This document shows positions 17,315 through 25,472 of a stretch of DNA of 41,502 bases, one piece after another. The number at the start of each line of letters is the position of its first letter. Position 1 is the first letter of the stretch. This DNA is from a candidate division WOR-3 bacterium (GTDB lineage Bacteria; SDB-A). The stretch is from contig JAFGSQ010000024.1 of NCBI GenBank assembly GCA_016934535.1, positions 1 to 41,502 of the forward strand, in the 5' to 3' direction. The notes under the pieces were generated by a model, which worked only from the letters and a program-made list of their open reading frames with translations, was not told the DNA's origin and made no database searches. Position numbers and translations under genes: made by a program.

Positions 17315-18567
17315 AAGCTTTCATACCTGATTTTGTCGAGTTCTTCGCAAAGACTCCCCGTGAGTTTTTTCCTGTCGTAATCAGGATGCGATCTGCGTGA
17401 ATTTAACGACCGCCTTGATTTTTTTTTGATCAGGTCTTTTATTTTCTCAGAAAGTGTTTCATGGTCGTCGGGGGAAACCACATCTCCGGCTCCGGTCTTT
17501 CTCAAAACTTCTGCGGCGTCAGTATTGTTCGGAATCGAAGCGATTATCGGAAGTCCCGTTCCGAGATAATCAAACAGCTTGCCAGTTGAGACGGCATCTC
17601 CTTCCGAAGGAGAAATGTAAAACCACAAAACATCAGATTTCATTGCCTCTTTAATTGCGTCTTTGTGACTCAGGTAGCCAAGGCTCTCAATTTTTACTTT
17701 CAGACCTTTCTCTTCGGCCGTTTTCAGAGCGCTGTCGGAATTTTTTCCTATAAACACAGCTTTGATATTTTCAAATCTGAGCAGGTCCAGAGCTCTGAGA
17801 AGGACGTCAGGTTTTCTCCCTCTCAAAAGCGAACCCATATGACAAACTGTGAATGTCTCCCTGCTTTGCAGAACCATTTCGGGAAAATCATCCGGATCGT
17901 AACCGTGAGAAATTACGGCGGTGTTTTTCGTGCCGTGCCTTTCTAATATGCTGTTTCTGATTTTTTCGTTTATAGTTATGATCAAAGACGAATTCCTGAC
18001 TACCGATTTTTCCAGTTCAAGATTGAACCACGCGTGGTATTTCGTCGCGCTCGGAAATAGTTTTTCGTCAATCCAGGGATCTCTGAAATCTATGGCGAGC
18101 GGCAGTCCGCATCTTTTACTGACCAGAAGTCCGGCGAGGGCAGATGAAAAAGGAGGAACAGAACACATGACAGCGTCGAATTTGATTTTCCCGCAAAGTC
18201 TCACAGCGTAATCGGCGCAGAAGGGCACCCAGCCGATCTCCGGATCTGGAAACGCGAAAGAACGTGATTTTCCAAAATTTGAAAGTTTTTCCTTTTTTGG
18301 CGACAGAAAAAATTTTTCGAAAAATGGAAGATGAAAATGGTCCAAAGAAGGTATTCTGTGGATATCAGTTTTATTCCTGATTTCTTCATACATTTTTCTG
18401 TCGAAAGCGAAGTACCATCGAGGTCTGGATGTCAGTACAGTAGCTGACCAACCGAAATCAGGCATGTATTTGCAGAATTTAGCCTGTCTCTGAACGCCCG
18501 ACAATCCGAGAGGGGGGAAAAAATATGATATGAAAAGAAGTTTTTTGACTGTTTCGGTTTTTTTCAA
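17311..18567 (-). CDS. Glycosyltransferase family 4 (GT-B fold)
   Basis: The protein (418 aa) has the N-terminal GT4 signature FISYFFPPLGLSGVQR, a middle LAIDFRDPW motif, and the C-terminal donor-binding region VCHMGSLLRGRKPD, then SPSEGDAVSTGKLFDYLGTGLPII, where the glutamate of the E-x-x-x-x-x-x-K/E-type motif sits. It transfers a nucleotide-activated sugar during glycan synthesis. The start is TTG at 18567 with no Shine-Dalgarno. The frame is closed just upstream by the TGA that ends the previous gene in the same frame, so reinitiation is likely. It is the last gene of the long minus-strand run and converges on the glycan operon. Confidence 0.85.
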   Translation of the reverse strand: MKKTETVKKLLFISYFFPPLGLSGVQRQAKFCKYMPDFGWSATVLTSRPRWYFAFDRKMYEEIRNKTDIHRIPSLDHFHLPFFEKFFLSPKKEKLSNFGKSRSFAFPDPEIGWVPFCADYAVRLCGKIKFDAVMCSVPPFSSALAGLLVSKRCGLPLAIDFRDPWIDEKLFPSATKYHAWFNLELEKSVVRNSSLIITINEKIRNSILERHGTKNTAVISHGYDPDDFPEMVLQSRETFTVCHMGSLLRGRKPDVLLRALDLLRFENIKAVFIGKNSDSALKTAEEKGLKVKIESLGYLSHKDAIKEAMKSDVLWFYISPSEGDAVSTGKLFDYLGTGLPIIASIPNNTDAAEVLRKTGAGDVVSPDDHETLSEKIKDLIKKKSRRSLNSRRSHPDYDRKKLTGSLCEELDKIRYESF

Positions 18568-18573
18568 GATGAA

Positions 18574-19578
18574 TCAGCGTTTCACGGCATCATACAGGAT
18601 TTTTCCGCCGACTCTTCTGAAATTGATATCAAAATATCCGGTCTCGAGTCTGTCTTTGTAAGGATAAACTCCTTCGGCGACAATTGTGCCGAGTATTTCC
18701 TTTTCGTGAACCTTTTCTTCTTCTAAAGATACAGAGCCCCTGCCAATGAGGAATTCGTCTCTCGAAAGGAAAATAGCGGTTAAAGTCAGTGATGCGCTCA
18801 GCAGAAAAATAATCACGGCAAAAACAATAACCGTCATAAAATTAAAATCTATCTTTTTGTCCGGGTCTTCCCCTTCCGTCTTCTTCTTCAAAATACCTAT
18901 CGCTTTTTTCTGATTCAGAGACGCCAGAATTTTGTAAATCTTGACCCTCGAGGGTATCGGCAGATGAAGAATTTCGCCCAGATATTTCTTGTTCCCGACG
19001 AAATTATAAAGAAAACGCTCTTCCCTTGTGAGTTTTTCAACTGAAACACTGTTCACAGAGATAAGCGTTTCTTCGTCGCCAATTGATTCAACTATAAGCT
19101 CCATGTTTTCGACGGACTTCAGGTAATCGTTCCAGAGCGATTCTATGTCCTCTTCAATTTCGAGTTCCGATTTATGATAGAGCAGCTCGTTTTCAGCGAA
19201 CGTAGTTCCCGCTATCTCTTCGTTTTTAAGGGAAAAGACATTGAACGCAATGTCTCGTATCTTGCCTTTTATAAATCTTATTCTCTTTTCAGGCGACAGG
19301 TTCCCCGAACCTGATAAAAGCTCTCCGGTGCTCAGATCTTTTTCCTGCGCAGTTTTTTCGAGTCCGGAGAATTCTTCGTCGCTTATCAGTTCGCTGTTAG
19401 TCTGAAGGTAGAACCAGAGAGGCACGGCCTTCCCGTCCTTTGTCTGCCAGATTGCGGCACTGATCTTTCCCGATGAAATGTTAAGAAAAATGTTGTCTCC
19501 CAAAGATGTGATTATGGAGAATATTCCGTTTCTCTCTTCTTTGCTCAACTTTATCATCATATCGTATATCATGCTCAT
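18574..19578 (-). CDS. PATAN/DUF4388-like protein with one transmembrane helix
   Basis: Residues about 9-125 resemble the PATAN (DUF4388) domain: an N-terminal NGIFSIITSLGDNIFLNISSGK hairpin with the typical 'G-x-[IL]-x-A-x-W' region, then ISDEEF and STGELLSGSGNLSPEKR helices. That domain occurs in response regulators and gliding or motility-associated signalling proteins. Residues 150-235 are helical and acidic, then a transmembrane helix (about 245-268, FMTVIVFAVIIFLLSASLTL) and a C-terminal beta-rich part outside. The protein starts 2 nt after the TPR/zinc-ribbon membrane protein and probably works with it. The domain assignment is by pattern only and could be wrong; the function is unknown. 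Confidence 0.5.
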   Translation of the reverse strand: MSMIYDMMIKLSKEERNGIFSIITSLGDNIFLNISSGKISAAIWQTKDGKAVPLWFYLQTNSELISDEEFSGLEKTAQEKDLSTGELLSGSGNLSPEKRIRFIKGKIRDIAFNVFSLKNEEIAGTTFAENELLYHKSELEIEEDIESLWNDYLKSVENMELIVESIGDEETLISVNSVSVEKLTREERFLYNFVGNKKYLGEILHLPIPSRVKIYKILASLNQKKAIGILKKKTEGEDPDKKIDFNFMTVIVFAVIIFLLSASLTLTAIFLSRDEFLIGRGSVSLEEEKVHEKEILGTIVAEGVYPYKDRLETGYFDINFRRVGGKILYDAVKR

Positions 19579-19580
19579 CG

Positions 19581-21530
19581 CTACGCCCCTTCATTCCTTG
19601 AAATCAAATATGAAAACAAGCCGAAAAGTACGTAAACAGAGGCAAAAACAGCTAAAGACAATATTAATAAAAAACCGCTCATTCCTTTTGCATTCACGTA
19701 ATAAACGGTAAACAAAGTTACTATGCCTGCGGTCACTGCCGCGAAATCGAATCTGAATCCTTTTCCTTTTATGTTGTGAACGAAACCGGGAAGAAGCATC
19801 GAATAAGCGAAGTAAAGTCTCTTTCTCTTGTTCTTCAATGATTCTGAAATTTCATTCACTATTCCTTTTTCGTCGGCGAGTTTTCCAAGTTTTTCAACTC
19901 TGGAAATGCAACCTGAACAAAGCAGTGTGCCTTTCTGGCTTCTCTTGCATAGATTGCAAACCGGAGCTCCGCAGAGGTCGCAGAATTCAACAGTAATTTT
20001 CCTGAAAGCGACAAAGTTGAAGAAAAGCCCGGCCATCAGAAAAACCGACATCATCAATGCGGTTTTCCTGAGTCTCGTTCCGAATACAGCAGAAAACCTG
20101 TTATCGTATACGGATCCCTGAGAAAATATCCGGGAGGGAACGAGCATTTTCTGCGGAATTATCTCTATAGTCAAAAATTCCGAAGTCGGCAACAGAGAAA
20201 GCATGCCGAAACTTTTTTCCTCGAGAAATCCCGGTGACAGTTTTTCCAGATTCAATTTGAAAAGTTCGGACTTGTCTTTTTGGAAAGTTTTGAGGTAATA
20301 CACGTAGAGATTGTAATTAATTTCGGGGTCGGTGCTGTCAATTCTCCACGCGCTCTGAAAACAATTATACGCCGAATCTCTTATCCCCATGTCGAAAAAT
20401 ACACAACCTCTGTTGTTTAATATTATCTGTTTCGGCATAGCGGGTGCCGCGCGGGAATACAGTTCCAGAGCCGATCTGAAATCCTTGTCTCTGCGACACA
20501 GAACAGCCGATGCGAAAACTTCTTCTTCAGCGGCTCCTTCCTCAGGATAGGGATTACCTCCTCCTTCGAGAAAAAGTATTTTCTCGTAAATGCTTCTTCC
20601 AGGTGAATTTAACGAAAATCCCCTCAGTGCGGCGCTGATTTCAACCGATAGAAGAGACAGAATAAAAGCTCCGAGTCCCGCCGCTGTCATTGTAATTTTT
20701 TCTTTTTTCCCGAGCATTGAAAATGAAATTCCAAAAAGAAACGAACCGAGATAGAAAGGTTTGCTTGCGAGAATAAAAAATGACGACAGAATCAGCGAAG
20801 ACGAAAATTTCGAAGAAAGATCGAGGCGCAGAAATTTTTTGGAAAGATGATATATGCTGTGCCAGATATACACCGCGTTCTTGAAAAAGGCGCATATAAT
20901 AATGTAGAAACCGAAAGCAAGCAAAAATACCGCGAAAGCATATAGAGGAGTCTGAATAAAGTCGAGGGCGTTGTATGGTTTTCTCAGCAATGAAAAGTAC
21001 GCTATAACTTCAGACACCAATTTGGAAAACTGCTTTTTTTTCCAGTAAATAGACATAATCTCCCTGGAAACCGCCTGATTTTCAGCGAAACTTCTCGACA
21101 GATTCAGAAATCGCAGTTTTTCATCTTCGCTGACGGACTGCCCGGCTTTAAGATAAAAATATCCGCTGAGATGTTTTGACCCCTTCATTCCTTTTGAAGA
21201 AAGGATATCGCTAATCCACTGCAGTTCTTCTTCCTTTACTGAGTCATTGTCTGAAAGCATGAAAAAATAGAAATGAAAAAAAAGATTGTTAGATGCGATG
21301 CTGTCAGCTTTTTTGAGGCTTTCTCTGTCGTCAGAGAGTACAAAAATCCTGAAAGCGTTGTCTTCATGCGCTCCGCTGAGTATGGTTTCAAGCTTTTCTT
21401 CCGGAATTCTCAGGATGCTGTCAATTGAAGATGTCTGGAAAGCTTCATAGATCTCTATCTGTGCTTTTAGAAGGTCGGCGGGAACAGCAGAACTGAAAAC
21501 AGAAATCACTAAAAAAGTTATCAGAGCCAT
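19581..21530 (-). CDS. TPR membrane protein with a six-cysteine zinc ribbon
   Basis: This 649-aa protein begins with a signal peptide or anchor (MALITFLVISVFSSAVPA). Helical repeats follow, then three transmembrane segments between about 185 and 300, a TPR block near 330-405 (SALELYSRAA, NNRGCVFFDMGIRDSAYNCFQSAW), another transmembrane segment near 475, a cysteine cluster C-x2-C-x4-C-x2-C-x9-C-x2-C near 500-525, and two or three C-terminal transmembrane helices. The zinc-binding module should lie in the cytoplasm with the TPRs on the opposite or the same side depending on topology, which I cannot settle. It overlaps yraN by 10 nt and is followed 2 nt later by the PATAN-like gene. I do not recognise a named family. 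Confidence 0.6.
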   Translation of the reverse strand: MALITFLVISVFSSAVPADLLKAQIEIYEAFQTSSIDSILRIPEEKLETILSGAHEDNAFRIFVLSDDRESLKKADSIASNNLFFHFYFFMLSDNDSVKEEELQWISDILSSKGMKGSKHLSGYFYLKAGQSVSEDEKLRFLNLSRSFAENQAVSREIMSIYWKKKQFSKLVSEVIAYFSLLRKPYNALDFIQTPLYAFAVFLLAFGFYIIICAFFKNAVYIWHSIYHLSKKFLRLDLSSKFSSSLILSSFFILASKPFYLGSFLFGISFSMLGKKEKITMTAAGLGAFILSLLSVEISAALRGFSLNSPGRSIYEKILFLEGGGNPYPEEGAAEEEVFASAVLCRRDKDFRSALELYSRAAPAMPKQIILNNRGCVFFDMGIRDSAYNCFQSAWRIDSTDPEINYNLYVYYLKTFQKDKSELFKLNLEKLSPGFLEEKSFGMLSLLPTSEFLTIEIIPQKMLVPSRIFSQGSVYDNRFSAVFGTRLRKTALMMSVFLMAGLFFNFVAFRKITVEFCDLCGAPVCNLCKRSQKGTLLCSGCISRVEKLGKLADEKGIVNEISESLKNKRKRLYFAYSMLLPGFVHNIKGKGFRFDFAAVTAGIVTLFTVYYVNAKGMSGFLLILSLAVFASVYVLFGLFSYLISRNEGA

Positions 21531-21898
21531 AGATTGTCCGTCAAAGCGTTTTCAATGTGAGTCAGTTCTCCTGATTCAAGGTCAACACAAATAAAATCCA
21601 GCCTCACGTCGGTTTTTCCCCACATTCCGTTTTCAACAAGATACTTTTTTACGGCTCTGAGAAACGTTTTTCTTTGCTTGGCGCTCCAGGATTCAAGCTC
21701 ACTGTCCCAGCTATCTTTGCTTCTCGTTTTAACTTCAACAAAAACAGCGGTAGTCCCATCACGCGCTATTATGTCTATCTCAGCCTTCCCCTCTCGAATG
21801 TTTCGCTTTTCGACATTGTATCCTTTTTTTTTCAGATATTCAACGGCGATATTCTCGCCATAGATCCCCGTTTGAATTTTCAGGTTTTTTCCCGGCAC
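21521..21898 (-). CDS. yraN: YraN/UPF0102 family endonuclease-like protein
   Basis: The 125-aa length and motifs fit UPF0102: GENIAVEYLKKKGYNV, RNIREGKAEIDIIARDG and AVFVEVKTRS, which place the PD-(D/E)-x-K-type residues (Glu, Asp, E-x-K) of this restriction-endonuclease-like fold. The family is found beside rnhB and rplS in many bacteria; its physiological role is not settled. The start is GTG at 21898 with AGAAAGGA 5 nt upstream. This lies 59 nt inside the rnhB coding region, a longer overlap than usual. Conservation starts within about 10 residues of this start, which supports it. Confidence 0.88.
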   Translation of the reverse strand: MPGKNLKIQTGIYGENIAVEYLKKKGYNVEKRNIREGKAEIDIIARDGTTAVFVEVKTRSKDSWDSELESWSAKQRKTFLRAVKKYLVENGMWGKTDVRLDFICVDLESGELTHIENALTDNLWL

Positions 21899-22502
21899 TT
21901 GAATCCTTTCTGAGAGGTTTGAAACTCATCCTGTGAATGGGTGAAGGACCTATCCCATCAAGGGCTTCGAGGTGTTTTTTTGAAAGATACCCGGCGTTTG
22001 TCGAAAATCCGTATCCCGGATACAAAAGATCATAAAGCTCCATCATTCTGTCTCTTATGACTTTAGCAATTATGGATGCCGCTGCGATTGAATAACATTT
22101 TGAATCACCTCTGACAACAGTTTTCTGAACGATTCCGGGCACTGGTATTTCAAAAACGCCGTCAACAAGTATGAAATCCGGTAAAACAGACAGAGAAACC
22201 ACGGCGTTTTTCATGGCTTCAAGAGAAGCTTTTAGGATGTTTATCAGATCAATCTTCTCGGGAAGAACGTAACCTATGCCGATTTCAAGAGCGGCGCATT
22301 TTATTTCGTGATAAAGAATCTCTCTTTTGTTCCTGGTAAGCTTTTTAGAATCTTCCACGCCCTTAATTTTTTTTTCTATAGGCAATACGCACGCCGCAGC
22401 CACTACAGGGCCTGCGAGAGGACCCCTTCCGGCTTCATCGACTCCGCATATAATTCTCGCCCCTTCTCTTCGTGCTTTCCTCTCAAAGAAGAGGTTCGGC
22501 AA
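21840..22502 (-). CDS. rnhB: Ribonuclease HII
   Basis: RNase HII cuts the RNA strand of RNA-DNA hybrids and removes single ribonucleotides misincorporated in DNA. The protein (220 aa) shows the family's N-terminal catalytic motif CGVDEAGRGPLAGPVVAAA (Asp and Glu of the active site), DSKKLT, the mid-region ILVDG with a catalytic Asp, KCYSIAAASIIAKVIRD, and GYGFSTNAGY. The C-terminus extends about 20 residues past the HRMSFKPL end typical of the family; those residues are the ones overlapped by yraN. It sits 2 nt after rplS. Confidence 0.95.
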   Translation of the reverse strand: MPNLFFERKARREGARIICGVDEAGRGPLAGPVVAAACVLPIEKKIKGVEDSKKLTRNKREILYHEIKCAALEIGIGYVLPEKIDLINILKASLEAMKNAVVSLSVLPDFILVDGVFEIPVPGIVQKTVVRGDSKCYSIAAASIIAKVIRDRMMELYDLLYPGYGFSTNAGYLSKKHLEALDGIGPSPIHRMSFKPLRKDSSAGKKPENSNGDLWREYRR

Positions 22503-22504
22503 AA

Positions 22505-22849
22505 TTACCGCCTTTCTTTTATCTTTGTAGCTTTGCCTTTTCGTTCTCTCATGTAATAAAGCTTAGCTCTTCTCACTTTCCCTTTTTTGAGTAATTTTAC
22601 GCTTGATATTATGGGCGAGTGAATAGGGAAGACTCTTTCGACGCCGACTCCGTCCGAAATTTTTCTTACCGTAAAAGTTCCCCTTGCTCCTTTTCCATTA
22701 TTCATGGCTATGACTGCGCCTTTAAAAAGCCTAATGAGTGTTTTATCGCCTTCTTTAATCTTTATCCTGACTGCAACAGTGTCGCCGACGGATATGTCGG
22801 GAACTTCCTGCGTCATCTGGGACGCTTCGATAGCTTTCACCCTTTCCAT
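22505..22849 (-). CDS. rplS: 50S ribosomal protein L19
   Basis: The 114-aa protein matches L19 along its length: [16 protein letters not shown], the [12 protein letters not shown] strand pair, [23 protein letters not shown] and the basic C-terminal [16 protein letters not shown]19 sits at the 30S-50S interface. It follows trmD by 4 nt in the widespread trmD-rplS order and is 2 nt upstream of rnhB. Confidence 0.97.
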   Translation of the reverse strand: MERVKAIEASQMTQEVPDISVGDTVAVRIKIKEGDKTLIRLFKGAVIAMNNGKGARGTFTVRKISDGVGVERVFPIHSPIISSVKLLKKGKVRRAKLYYMRERKGKATKIKERR

Positions 22850-22853
22850 TTTA

Positions 22854-23531
22854 TCACCTTTTTTCCCTTTCCTTTTTTTTTCTTTTTTCTGTTCTTTCTA
22901 TCCTTCTCGACTCCCGCCAAAGGGCAATTTTACCATGGTCTCCCGACAAAAGGACATCGGGAACTTTATTTCCTTCAAACATTGAAGGCCTGGTGTAAAG
23001 TTCCTCTTCGCACAGTCCGTCCGTGGAGAAGGAATCGAGGATCAGATTTTCTTCATTGTTGAGAACTCCCGGAATGAGCCTTACAACAGCTTCGGCGATT
23101 ACGAGAGCCGGCAGTTCTCCTCCGGACAACATATAATCGCCAATCGATATCTCTTCATCGACGAAATTATCTATGAACCTCTGATCAACTCCTCTGTACC
23201 TTCCACAGACAAGTATCAAGTGCTTTTTCCTGGAAAGCTCCCCTGCTTTTTCGCGGTCAAACAAACATCCCTGAGGGGAAGTGAGAACTATCCATGATTC
23301 GTCGTCTTTAAGTTCCTTAACAGCAGCGGCGAGCGGAGGTGCCATAAAAACCATACCGGGACCTCCTCCGAAAGGGTAATCGTCCACTCTGCCGTGCGGA
23401 TCGTCGGAATAATCCCTGAGATTGACGAAATTCAAAACAGCGAGATTTTTTTCTGCGGCTCTCGACAGTATTCCGAATCCGGCGTAAGGCATTATAGCTC
23501 CCGGAAATATTGTAATTATATCTATTTTCAT
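22854..23531 (-). CDS. trmD: tRNA (guanine-N1)-methyltransferase
   Basis: TrmD makes m1G37 next to the anticodon of tRNAs reading purine-rich or proline/leucine codons, which prevents +1 frameshifts. The sequence shows IDIITIFPG at the start, [13 protein letters not shown], the trefoil-knot SAM region [13 protein letters not shown] and [15 protein letters not shown], then the C-terminal [19 protein letters not shown] domain. The length (225 aa) is normal apart from a lysine/arginine-rich tail. The ATG lies only about 11 nt after a stable hairpin, with no free Shine-Dalgarno, so its translation is probably regulated or coupled. Confidence 0.97.
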   Translation of the reverse strand: MKIDIITIFPGAIMPYAGFGILSRAAEKNLAVLNFVNLRDYSDDPHGRVDDYPFGGGPGMVFMAPPLAAAVKELKDDESWIVLTSPQGCLFDREKAGELSRKKHLILVCGRYRGVDQRFIDNFVDEEISIGDYMLSGGELPALVIAEAVVRLIPGVLNNEENLILDSFSTDGLCEEELYTRPSMFEGNKVPDVLLSGDHGKIALWRESRRIERTEKRKKKEREKR

Positions 23532-23566
23532 TATAAAGAAAAGCCGCCAGGGGAAACCCTGGCGAC
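23532..23566 (-). terminator. Hairpin plus T-rich tract between khpA and trmD (attenuator or partial terminator)
   Basis: Read on the minus strand, GTCGCCAGGG pairs with CCCTGGCGGC (23566-23557 with 23552-23543) around a TTTC loop: ten pairs, nine Watson-Crick and one G-U. TTTTCTTT follows directly and the trmD ATG begins three bases later. This has the form of an intrinsic terminator, but it stands inside a conserved operon, so partial termination or control of trmD translation is more likely than a full stop. Confidence 0.7.
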
Positions 23567-23576
23567 GTATTAAGAT

Positions 23577-23828
23577 TCAGTCCAGTATTTCGAGAATGGC
23601 TCGTTTTCCGGTTTTCATAGCCGCGGCAGAGACTATATGTCTGAGAGCTTTTGCCGTCCGGCCTTCTTTACCTATAATTTTTCCGAGATCGCCTGAACCG
23701 ACTTTGAGTTCGAGATAAACTGTTTTCTGATGGTCGGTTGTTGTCACTTTGACCTCGCCGGGATCGTCGACGAGTTTTTTCGCAATGAACTCTACCAGTT
23801 CCTGAACCGACTGATTTGAATTGTTCAT
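23577..23828 (-). CDS. khpA: KH-domain RNA-binding protein KhpA (YlqC family)
   Basis: The 83-aa protein is a single KH domain with the RNA-binding GKIIGKEGRTAKALR loop (GxxG) and the family end MKTGKRAILEILD. KhpA proteins bind RNA, often as a dimer with KhpB, and influence cell division and envelope growth in Firmicutes. It sits 10 nt after rpsP, the standard neighbour. The next gene would usually be rimM; here a hairpin and trmD follow. Confidence 0.95.
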   Translation of the reverse strand: MNNSNQSVQELVEFIAKKLVDDPGEVKVTTTDHQKTVYLELKVGSGDLGKIIGKEGRTAKALRHIVSAAAMKTGKRAILEILD

Positions 23829-23838
23829 CTTCCGCTCC

Positions 23839-24087
23839 TTACTGAGATTGTTCTTTTTTGTGTCTGCGAATTAGGGATGAAACCGTTTCGGTTACGGAGG
23901 CTCCTTTTTGCACCCAGTTTGTGAGTTTTTCGTAATCCAAGCTGAACTCAGCCGGTTTTCTCGGATTGTAATAACCGAGCTTTTCGATGCACTTTCCGTC
24001 TCTTCTGTGCCGCTTGTCTGCGACAATTATGTGGTAAAAGGGCGAATTTCTTTTTCCGAATCTCGCAAGATGTATTCTAACTGACAA
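23839..24087 (-). CDS. rpsP: 30S ribosomal protein S16
   Basis: S16 normally begins (M)SVRIHLARFGKR, and this points to the TTG at 24087 as the start. It has GAGGAGGT 8 nt upstream. An in-frame ATG at 24132 would add 15 residues unlike the family and has no ribosome site. The resulting 82-aa protein contains the family core FYHIIVADKRHRRDGKCIEKLGYYNP and ends in a short basic tail. It stands 50 nt after ffh and 10 nt before khpA. Confidence 0.95.
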   Translation of the reverse strand: MSVRIHLARFGKRNSPFYHIIVADKRHRRDGKCIEKLGYYNPRKPAEFSLDYEKLTNWVQKGASVTETVSSLIRRHKKEQSQ

Positions 24088-24137
24088 AGGTTCGATACCT
24101 CCTCTTAGTATTATTAGTGATGAACGAAACATTTATA

Positions 24138-25472
24138 TTATCTTTTCTTTCTTTTCTTTGTCAAGCCCTTTGTCAGGGCCATTTTTGCCAAAGATTGCCT
24201 GCCTATTATACCTTTGAGCATTTTTTTCGACGATTCAAACTGTTTTACCAGGTTAGTCACGTCTGAAATTTGAGTTCCGCTTCCGGCCGCTATCCTCTTT
24301 TTTCTGCTCGCGTTAATTATTTCGGGGTGCTGTCTTTCTCCGGGAGTCATTGAAAAAATCAGGGCTTCGATTTTGTTTATTTCTTTTTCGTCAATTTTCA
24401 CGTTCTGGACGGCAGTGCCCGGCAGCATAGACAGAAGGTTTTCGAGAGGTCCCATTTTTTTCAGAGTTCTGAGTTGGTAGACAAAATCCTCCAGAGTAAA
24501 AGAAAGATCCGCCATTTTTTTTGCCATCTTTTCCGCTTCGACCTGGTCCGACGCTTCCCTGGCTTTTTCTACCAGCGAGGCTATGTCTCCCATGCCGGTT
24601 ATTCTGGAAGCCATTCTTTCGGGGAAAAACTCAGATAATTCTTCGGCCTTTTCCCCTGTCCCTACGAATTTCACAGGCGCTCCCGTTGCTATTTTCATGC
24701 TGAGAGCTGCGCCGCCTCGCGCGTCTCCGTCAAGTTTTGTCAGCACAATTCCTGTGATGCCGACTTTTTTGTCGAAGGATTCTGCTACTTGCAGGGCGTC
24801 TTGACCAGTCATGGCGTCCACCACGAGTAGTACTTCATGCGGCTTGAATTTGTCTTTAATGTCCGCGAGTTCCTCTATCATTTCTTCGTCTATGTGCAGT
24901 CTTCCGGCCGTGTCGAGCAGGACCGCTCCTTTCATATTTTTTCGCGCTTCGGATATCGCGACTTCGACGCTTTTCATTGCGCTTTCTGTGTTTACTGGCG
25001 AGAAGGACAAGCCATATTTCGCGCAGAGCACTTCGAGCTGTTGAGAAGCAGCGGGTCTTTTCACATCACAAGCGGAGAGGAGAGGGTCTATTCCTTTGTT
25101 TTTCAGAAACAAACCGAGTTTTGCGCATGTTGTCGTTTTGCCGCTGCCCTGCAGTCCGACAAGCATAATCAGAGGAGGATTTCCGCTCAAACGCAGTTCC
25201 TGTTTTGAGCTTCCGAGCATGATCCTTATTTCGTCGAAGACAATTTTTGCGACTACATCACCGGGAGAAATACTTTTTAGAACTTTTTCTCCGACAGCTT
25301 TTGTTCTGATGTTTTCACAAAAATCGCGGGCAATCTTATAATTTACGTCTGCTTCCAGCAATATTCTTCTTATTTCCCTGAGGATTTCGTCAACATCCTT
25401 TTCCGTTAGATGTCCTCTTCTTTTCAGTTTTGCGAATACTTCAGAAAAGTTTTTTGTCAGGTTTTCAAACAC
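24138..25472 (-). CDS. ffh: Signal recognition particle protein Ffh (SRP54)
   Basis: Ffh binds 4.5S RNA and signal sequences of nascent membrane proteins and delivers ribosomes to FtsY. The N domain, GTPase motifs GLQGSGKTTTCAKL (G1), the DTAGR (G3) and TKLDGDARGG (G4) are all present, followed by GTGEK (G5 region). The C-terminal methionine-rich M domain (from about residue 320) holds the RNA-binding SMTPGER and RIAAGSGT motifs. The length (444 aa) is typical and the protein ends in a KKRKKR tail. The start overlaps glycerate kinase by 16 nt. The ffh-rpsP order is common across bacteria. Confidence 0.97.
   Translation of the reverse strand: MFENLTKNFSEVFAKLKRRGHLTEKDVDEILREIRRILLEADVNYKIARDFCENIRTKAVGEKVLKSISPGDVVAKIVFDEIRIMLGSSKQELRLSGNPPLIMLVGLQGSGKTTTCAKLGLFLKNKGIDPLLSACDVKRPAASQQLEVLCAKYGLSFSPVNTESAMKSVEVAISEARKNMKGAVLLDTAGRLHIDEEMIEELADIKDKFKPHEVLLVVDAMTGQDALQVAESFDKKVGITGIVLTKLDGDARGGAALSMKIATGAPVKFVGTGEKAEELSEFFPERMASRITGMGDIASLVEKAREASDQVEAEKMAKKMADLSFTLEDFVYQLRTLKKMGPLENLLSMLPGTAVQNVKIDEKEINKIEALIFSMTPGERQHPEIINASRKKRIAAGSGTQISDVTNLVKQFESSKKMLKGIIGRQSLAKMALTKGLTKKRKKR

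Noticed and set aside
18574-18576. TGA read as a sense codon (alternative code) joining the PATAN-like and GT4 genes
   Set aside because: TGA serves as a normal stop at conserved gene ends elsewhere in the window (for example khpA and the PHP gene), and GT4 proteins normally begin where the TTG is.
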